Shown here piece by piece: positions 58,201 to 64,000 of a stretch of DNA of 64,000 nucleotides. The DNA comes from Rhynchonema sp. JSB1_4 (Eukaryota; Nematoda; Chromadorea; Monhysterida; Xyalidae): the NCBI GenBank assembly GCA_030248065.1, contig JASAMV010004458.1, positions 1 to 64,000 of the forward strand, in the 5' to 3' direction. Position 1 is the stretch's first letter. Each line of letters begins with the position of its first letter. The position numbers and the translations under genes were made by a program. The notes beneath the pieces are model-generated. The model was not told the DNA's origin. It ran no database searches and was given only the letters and a program-made list of their open reading frames with translations.

Positions 58201-60216
58201 GTTATAAAAAATAGCAAAAATTTTGTTCCAGCGCGTCTCAAAAAGGCAGTCACACTCTGATGGCACCCGAAATTGTGATCAAACCAAGCACACCAATCCC
58301 GATGGACACAGCGACCACTGTGTCGCAGAAAGGACGGACGAAAGTTAGTAATTTTCTCAGACTTACGCATTGCCAGTGCCAACGCAATTTGCCACTGTTT
58401 GTCTGAAAATGTTGAACTCCATCTGACCTCACAGTCATATTGGCAGACAATAAAACTTGGTGCTTCGATCGGATAAGATAGGGTCTGCCGTTGATTTTAA
58501 GCGACTGTTCCAGATTCACTGATATCGATGATGGCTATAAATTGTTGCCATGCAGAAAAAGTGGAGAGATATTTTACCGCTGCCCTGGTCCAAATCTAAT
58601 GCACACAACACAGTCATACGCTACGCAGACGAGAACAGATCTGGACCAATCACCAAGTTTGGCATCGACCAATGAATTTGACAAACTGCCTTTATTTCTC
58701 GCAGGCACTCAAGTCCGACCTATCCTTCTTGGAAGTCGAGCATTTACGGGATTCTGAGGAGATTTCGCTGACATTAAAGCATGATTTGACATCGTCGAGA
58801 AAACGAGCCAAATCGTTCGCCAAGGTTCTCTCGTCAAACAATCACATTCGCTTGTTGTCGCTGCGTGGCGCTGGTCTCACTGATGAAACACTCAGAATAT
58901 TTTGCGAACAGTTTGTTCTCGCCAATAATATTGCGCCCATTAAAGTGCGTTCTTTGGTAAAATTTTTGAATCTCAAACATTGTACTTTCTAAAATTTTAA
59001 ATTGAATGAAATTTTTAAAAAATTTTAAGAATTCTATTTTTTAGATTATCAATCTGAACGACAACAAATTGACTGGTCTTTCTAGCCAGGTGCTGGCAGA
59101 ATTCATGAAAAACCGACCAGTCGAAACTCTGATGTTAGTGTCTCCAACTGCTTTTTATACATACGCCATTAAGTCCTGAAAATCAACTCATTTACTCACA
59201 GGTTGCACGAGAATCAAATTGGTGACGCGGGTGTTGCAAAGCTATTGAACTGTATGTCACGAACGGATCAGACTGTGCGGACGCTGCGAAGGATTGACGT
59301 TGGTTAGATTCTGGTGTCAGTTTTGCTTGTGATGTGCCATTTGGTGCTTTCGGAACGGGATTCGCCGATGGTACGATACTTTTCTGCTTGTGGTTTTCGG
59401 TGACAATACTGTTGTTTTTTCTTCATTCCCTCTGCCTGCCACCGCGAAACATTTTTTGAACATTTTTGGCTTGAAATACAAACAGCTCCCTCAGAGCAGC
59501 GACACTCAGTCTGCAGAAAACCGGCAAACTGTCGGTGATGTTTCACACACAGGTCAAACCAACGCTGGCGACCTCGCAATCAACGCACTGGTCAAGTACA
59601 TGCAACAAGACGGTTGTGCGCTTCGATCTTTGAATTTTGGCGGCAACCACCTTCACGTCACTTTGGATGGATGGCGGACTCTCGCCAAACAATTGATGAA
59701 ACATCAACTGGATCATTTGAACTTTGACTATTGTCTGATGGGCGATAAAGCGTGTGCCGTTGTTTGCGAAGCACTTTGTGGCAGTCAGCAGTTGAAATTC
59801 ATTGACTTGGAAGGTTGGTGGGTCATGGTAGGGCTCGCAATAGTAGGTTTTGACTTGTTCTTAGGCTTAGGCTTAGACTAGGCCTATGGCTGTGCAAACC
59901 TAAGCCTACGCCTTAGTGTAAGCCCAATCCTATAAGCCTAAATGTAGGCCTAAGCCCAAGCCTAACCCCAGACGTAAACTATAGCCCTAGGGCGCTAGCC
60001 CCACTACTACCGGTTCGTGTGTTGATTTTTCGATCATAAACGAGTTTCACATTTTCGATTTTTGCAAAAAGATTTCCATTATTTGCAGGAAACAATCTGA
60101 CAGACAAAAGCAGTGAATGGATCACAAAGCTGAAGGTGACCTGTCCAAATCTGGACTGTATCATGGTGAGAGCCAGTAATCTTATGAGCAAAGATGTTCT
60201 AATCAGAGTTCTGTGA
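55292..60216 (+). CDS. Glu-rich / IQ / RanBP2 zinc finger / leucine-rich repeat protein (about 945 aa)
   Basis: Fourteen exons join in phase: 55292-55403, 55974-56787, 56863-56931, 56981-57238, 57299-57409, 57476-57625, 57701-57967, 58042-58168, 58232-58343, 58705-58944, 59045-59133, 59202-59302, 59553-59813 and 60089-60216. Order: Pro/Arg-rich basic N-terminus (IPKRPPLRRRSPAVSE), a long Glu/Lys-rich region, two IQ motifs (ATKIQARYRGYRARRRL and ATKVQACYKGYSTRKRL) expected to bind calmodulin or light chains, a C4 zinc finger of RanBP2 type (WSCEICNF, ACRIC; spacing C-x2-C-x10-C-x2-C), a serine/acidic linker, and RNI-like leucine-rich repeats (HIRLLSLRGAGLTDETL, IINLNDNKLTGLSSQVL, LHENQIGDAGVAKLL, LRSLNFGGNHLHVTL, LKFIDLEGNNLTD). 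One base too many in exon 2, probably in the seven-C run at 56050-56056, breaks the frame. Function unknown; a scaffold is likely. Confidence 0.75.
55670..55870. other. Suspicious C/A homopolymer-rich stretch in an intron
   Basis: Runs of 6-10 C and 8-10 A (for example CCCCCCCCCCTTC, CCCCAAAAGCTCCCCCCCC) unlike the surrounding sequence, within intron 1 of the leucine-rich repeat gene. It resembles low-quality sequence more than a repeat family. Confidence 0.5.
59855..59990. repeat. TTAGGC/GCCTAA telomere-like block in an intron
   Basis: TTCTTAGGCTTAGGCTTAGACTAGGCC, then in the other orientation AACCTAAGCCTACGCC, TAAATGTAGGCCTAAGCCCAAGCCTAACCCC. Units of the nematode telomere hexamer face each other, between the last two exons of the leucine-rich repeat gene. 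Confidence 0.65.
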
Positions 60217-60519
60217 TCAAAATTATTCTGGTTTCCGATTCAAATTTATCGATCGAAAATGTATCAAATTGTCGACTGAAAATCGGCCACTTCTCCGTTT
60301 GTATGTTGTGTTGTCATGTAAATTTGCTAAAATCGTTATTACAGAACGGCGTTGACCATTGACGTTCAAAAAGCTGATGTTACAGTGTTTCGTATGTATT
60401 AGTTTTTATTCAAATGGCAAATAATTCTGGAAGTAGGTATATACACGCTTGTTATATTATCTGTTTCAGCCATTGTTTAGAAATCTAGTCGTAGAATCTG
60501 TATATTTATTCTATTAGTA

Positions 60520-60947
60520 TAGTCCGACAATAACTAACGCAGAATTTATGGCACTCAAATTGCCTGATCCGTAAAGCAGAAAACGTGCGCGCTCGCTTCA
60601 GACATGAAAATTGGAATGGTTCGATTTGGGTTACGGTAGCAAGCAAAAAACAGCGAAAGAAAGAAAGAGAAAAAGAAGTGGCCAAAGCATGAATTTTTCT
60701 GCATAACGCCACAGAAGAGGCAATCATTTTAAGTGACTGCCAGCCAAAAATTTTAAAAAAAACTTTTTGAAGGCACCGAAGCGTTGAATAAGCCGGGTCT
60801 GAAGGTGGAAAACAAGAAAGAAAAGAAAAAGAAAAAAATGTCTGCGAACTTCCGGTCTAAAACCGAGCAAGCTTATCATTGGAATTTCCGCTTTACCAAT
60901 CAGGCAGGGTGGCTGCCATAAATTCTGCGTTAGCTGTTGCTGGACTA
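60520..60947. mobile_element. TA-flanked inverted-repeat element, 428 bp
   Basis: TAGTCCGACAATAACTAACGCAGAATTTATGGCA at the left and its inverse (TGCCATAAATTCTGCGTTAGCTGTTGCTGGACTA) at the right, flanked by TA. The terminal TAGTCC matches the elements at 4327 and 12681. No coding capacity. Confidence 0.75.
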
Positions 60948-61478
60948 TATATCACCAAACAAACTGTAAGGAACAATATTGATTGGTTCTTACATGTGCG
61001 TATATAAAGAATGCAATACATATAAATGCAAAATAAAATATGAAAAATGCATTGTAATTTTCATTCAACGCTGCTTTTTCGGTGTTTCTTCAAATGTTCG
61101 TTAAGGTCATAAGCTTATTTGTTGCAAGTTGAATTATAGAAACACACATGAACAAAAAGCAGCGCTTCACATCAGGCAACAAGGTTTTTGGCATTGCAAT
61201 AAAAGTAGCTGTATTCTTGCGTGTATTCACAAGATATGTGACCCTTTTCGTTGAATTGCCATCATTTTTGTGTAAAAGGAGTAAGCGTTGTGTACCAATA
61301 GCTATGTATATGTATGGGTGTATGAGTCATACAGTCAGCAAACCAACTCAATTGCTGGAGTGAAGACGAAAACATAAGAAACTGCAACAGATCACAATGT
61401 TATGCACCGAGAAAGCACAAACAAGGAAAAAACATAAAAAAATGACACGGTTGGAAAGTCACAAAATGCTATAGTTTA

Positions 61479-61668
61479 GGCCGCACTCAGACAAACGCGA
61501 AAAGCGAAAAGCGAAAAGTTCAGCACAGCAGCAACTCCTTAACCACGGGCCTAAACCACAGTGATGCTCAAACAAAATGTTTCAGAGGCTGTTTGGCGTG
61601 CGCTGTGGATGATGACTACGCTGAAAAACTTTTTGCTTTTCGCTTTTCGCGTTTGTCTGAGTGCGGCC
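61479..61668. mobile_element. Harbinger-like MITE, 190 bp
   Basis: Terminal repeats GGCCGCACTCAGACAAACGCGAAAAGCGAAAAG and the inverse, flanked by TTA on both sides (61476-61478 and 61669-61671). A 3-bp TTA/TAA duplication is typical of PIF/Harbinger. Confidence 0.8.
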
Positions 61669-61876
61669 TTAATCTTTTGGAACGAAGTCAGAAGTTAAAC
61701 ATTTTTAACTTGCACTTTAGCGTTCCGATTGTCATGTTCAGTTGAAGTAAAGAAAAATTGGCGCGAAAGCTAGTTCGAAGTTGCAAGACCACAATTGGCG
61801 AAAATCAAACGTTAAAAAGATCACCAAGGATTACGGTAGGAATACTGTAATTATCATTATTATTGTCAGGTCCAGG

Positions 61877-63830
61877 TCATATCCTGGTCACAATGCTCGT
61901 AGTGATTGGTTTGCGAGATCGGGATGAAGAAGAAGAATTTGATGTTTCATTCGAGTCCACCGTAGTCACCGTCGTGTTCTTAGCTCCAGTTCCAACGTGA
62001 TTGCGTTGCTGCCATGGTTGATGTTGTTGTTCCGCTGGTGCGCCGGTCGGCTGGTCCCCTGCGCAGCCGCCGGTCTTCGGTCGCCACAGCGGTGAGCCTC
62101 TGACCTGCAACTCCTGCATTTCTTGTTCGAGCTCCTGCTGATATGCGTTGGTCAGATCAAAAGGTTGTTGACTTTGACGATCGACTGATTGTATTGGCGT
62201 GAACGCACTGCATCCGGGTGTGGCCGTTTGGAAGGATCGTGTGGCTGGTATGCGCACACCGCTGGCTGTTGGTATTTCACGATTGGTTGAACCGGCTGAG
62301 TCGCCCTCGTCGTAACTGATGAACGTCACCATTTTGCGTTGTCTGTGGGAAAGATCGTTGTGAAACATTATCATAACAGTCTAACGTTTCGGTAAGAGAT
62401 AGGCAGTTTCGATAGCTCTATAAAGACTATTCACTATGCAGAACGGCAATTCTCTGGGAGGGGACTGTATGGTTGAGGTTGGGGACCAAAATCGTTCAGA
62501 AATGTACACGTCCTAGAGAATCATTATTTGGGGGCATTGTGTGTGAACGTGAACGAAAAAATAACCTTGTGTATGTATTATATCTCACCTTGACGATGCA
62601 GGCAACGTTGGTGAATGCTGTTGTTGTTGTTGACTGGTAGAATCCACACTCGAGGACATACTAGTGTTGACCACATGTGTTTGTGTGCCCATCTCCCCTG
62701 TTGGCAACATACCGTTCATAAGCAGCACATCGGAATGATTCTGTGGTTTAGGCACATGTTTGATCTGATGCAGTTTCGGCACCGCCCTTTTGTTCACCGG
62801 TGCCTGAGGCGGACTGGGTATTTCGGCCGGTGGCGGTTGATGATGTCTGACGATGACCGGCCCACCACCGACGGCACCGGACAGCACCGAACTCACACCG
62901 GACGTGGGACTGCCGGTTCGATGCGGAACGCGATCCCGATGCATTCGATGGCTGGGTGGATGGTAGGCAGAGCTGACAGCTGTCGTTGTGTCCGTGTCTA
63001 AGTCCGGATACGGAATGAAACCCGGTCGTGATCTGAGTCCGGAACTGGTCGTGCCCGATGACGTCGACGGTGCGTTCGGATCGAGTACGTAGGCACGATG
63101 GTTAACCAGTTGTACGCAGTCCGTGTCGTCCGAGGCTGCAACAACTGTAAAATATTCTCTGGCAAATAAGGTGTTGCTTGACACTACACTTTGATGGTGA
63201 AATTTTACATGGCAACGACTGAAAATTGAATCTCTCTCCAGAACGATAATGGTGATTTCAAAGCACTCAGTGTGTGTAAAACTGACCAGTAATCATCGGT
63301 CGGTGTACGAATCGCCTACTGGTTGACGGTGAGTCCCCAGCCCCAACGGCGCCAATCGCAGGTCGTGGCGGCACCCGCGGCATCGAACCGCCGACAATGT
63401 TGTCCATTTTGGCAGGCATTGTAATTGCGACACGCATGTGTGATTCGGGCGGATTGTCGCAGCCGTGTGTTCGCATGGTCACGTCACCTGTTGCAGTGCT
63501 CATGATCTCCATCGCACCAATTGCGTGTTCTGTGACAAAATGTGTGTTTGTTGCATAACGTCAGAAAACGCCAATAAATGACGTCAACCCCACCTGGCAT
63601 GAACGCCGGCATCGTGTGCCGTCTCCTGTCGTTCGGAAATCCTAGACCGGCATGCTGCGGACTGCGAGCGATCTCGCGTAATAGTTCATCATATTTCTGC
63701 TGCCGCCGTTTGCAAGCGGGACAGCAGTTCAGCACCAGGGCGCACAGAATCAGTGAGAGAATTAGCGAGCAGATCACCACCAGAATCGTTAGATAGGTAC
63801 CAGATAGCGTCAATGGTGTCTTCTCCGAAT
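61877..63830 (-). CDS. Single-pass receptor-like protein, membrane and cytoplasmic part (5' end missing)
   Basis: Four minus-strand exons join in phase: 63594-63830, 63287-63529, 62589-63144 and 61877-62342. The first starts with a membrane helix (YLTILVVICSLILSLILCAL) and stop-transfer residues (NCCPACKRRQQKYDELLREI), so the ectodomain lies beyond the right edge. A tail of about 450 residues follows, rich in Pro, Ser, Thr and Gln, with PxxP motifs (EIPSPPQAPV), a short helical patch (YQQELEQEMQELQ) and a glutamine run. It ends RKPITTSIVTRI: Thr at -2 and Ile at 0 make a class I PDZ ligand. TTTCAG at 63831 is the likely acceptor, though the frame stays open to 63909. It resembles guidance or adhesion receptor tails in style, but I recognise no family. 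Confidence 0.65.
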
Positions 63831-64000
63831 CTGAAATTGTGTAAGGCGATAACTTTGGGCTCGATGACGTTCCACTGGATAACGCATTAAAAACAGAATG
63901 CAACAGCAAATATGTGAGGAGAACTCATTTTCAAAGCGCGGGTCTATTCTGTTTACTGTAAATTTGAAGCTTACAGCAGCTTAGCAAGTAAAAATCAATA

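Noticed and set aside
58491..58757. Possible exon reading RFTDIDDGYKLLPC before the leucine-rich repeats
   Set aside because: Its frame does not fit phase 0 on both sides, while exons 58343 and 58705 join directly; treated as intron.

Overview
The window is eukaryotic, from a small invertebrate and most probably a nematode. Genes are split by short GT-AG introns whose acceptors are mostly TTTCAG or TTNCAG. Degenerate TTAGGC-rich blocks, the nematode telomere unit, occur at four places. One small secreted cysteine-rich gene looks nematode-like. Gene density is low and about half of the window is mobile elements, foldback elements and satellites. I see nothing bacterial or viral. The species cannot be named from the sequence. 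Gene models below were built by hand by checking that exon phases join; the ends given are coding ends.

Layout. 0-2.4 kb: minus-strand C-type lectin gene, cut by the left edge, with three foldback elements in one intron. 2.5-15.4 kb: several small secreted or membrane protein genes (a 129-residue type I membrane protein at 5277-7078 is the clearest) among many foldback elements, including two copies of a hAT-type MITE and two of a TA-flanked element, plus a 241-bp (GT)n run. 15.8-20.5 kb: a decayed CR1/Jockey-like LINE on the minus strand, meeting a second LINE 3' fragment. 20.6-25.2 kb: satellites and minisatellites. 25.6-26.5 kb: secreted cysteine-rich gene, minus. 28.2-30.2 kb: 59-residue secreted peptide gene, plus, with the third hAT MITE in its intron. 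31.0-33.7 kb: a complete nine-exon zinc transporter of the SLC30A2/3/8 type, plus. 35.2-44.0 kb: nested inverted duplications holding three damaged copies of one exon and two copies of a 1.7-kb palindromic element. 43.7-44.6 kb: unidentified minus-strand exons. 45.8-48.2 kb: six-exon secreted chymotrypsin-fold serine protease, minus. 50.5-54.3 kb: ERICH3-like gene with a DUF4590 domain, plus. 55.3-60.2 kb: a 14-exon gene joining a glutamate-rich region, two IQ motifs, a RanBP2-type zinc finger and C-terminal leucine-rich repeats, plus. 61.9-63.8 kb: cytoplasmic part of a single-pass receptor-like protein, minus, running off the right edge.

There is no operon-like logic. The two genes at 50.5-60.2 kb are tandem, and the first belongs to a family linked to cilia in vertebrates. 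The most unexpected signal is a dispersed 9-mer, GATGTTTCA, found 23 times on the two strands where about 0.5 would be expected by chance. Its core TGTTTCA matches that of the upstream motif (CTGTTTCA) of Caenorhabditis type 1 piRNA genes, so the region may hold a scattered set of small-RNA transcription units.
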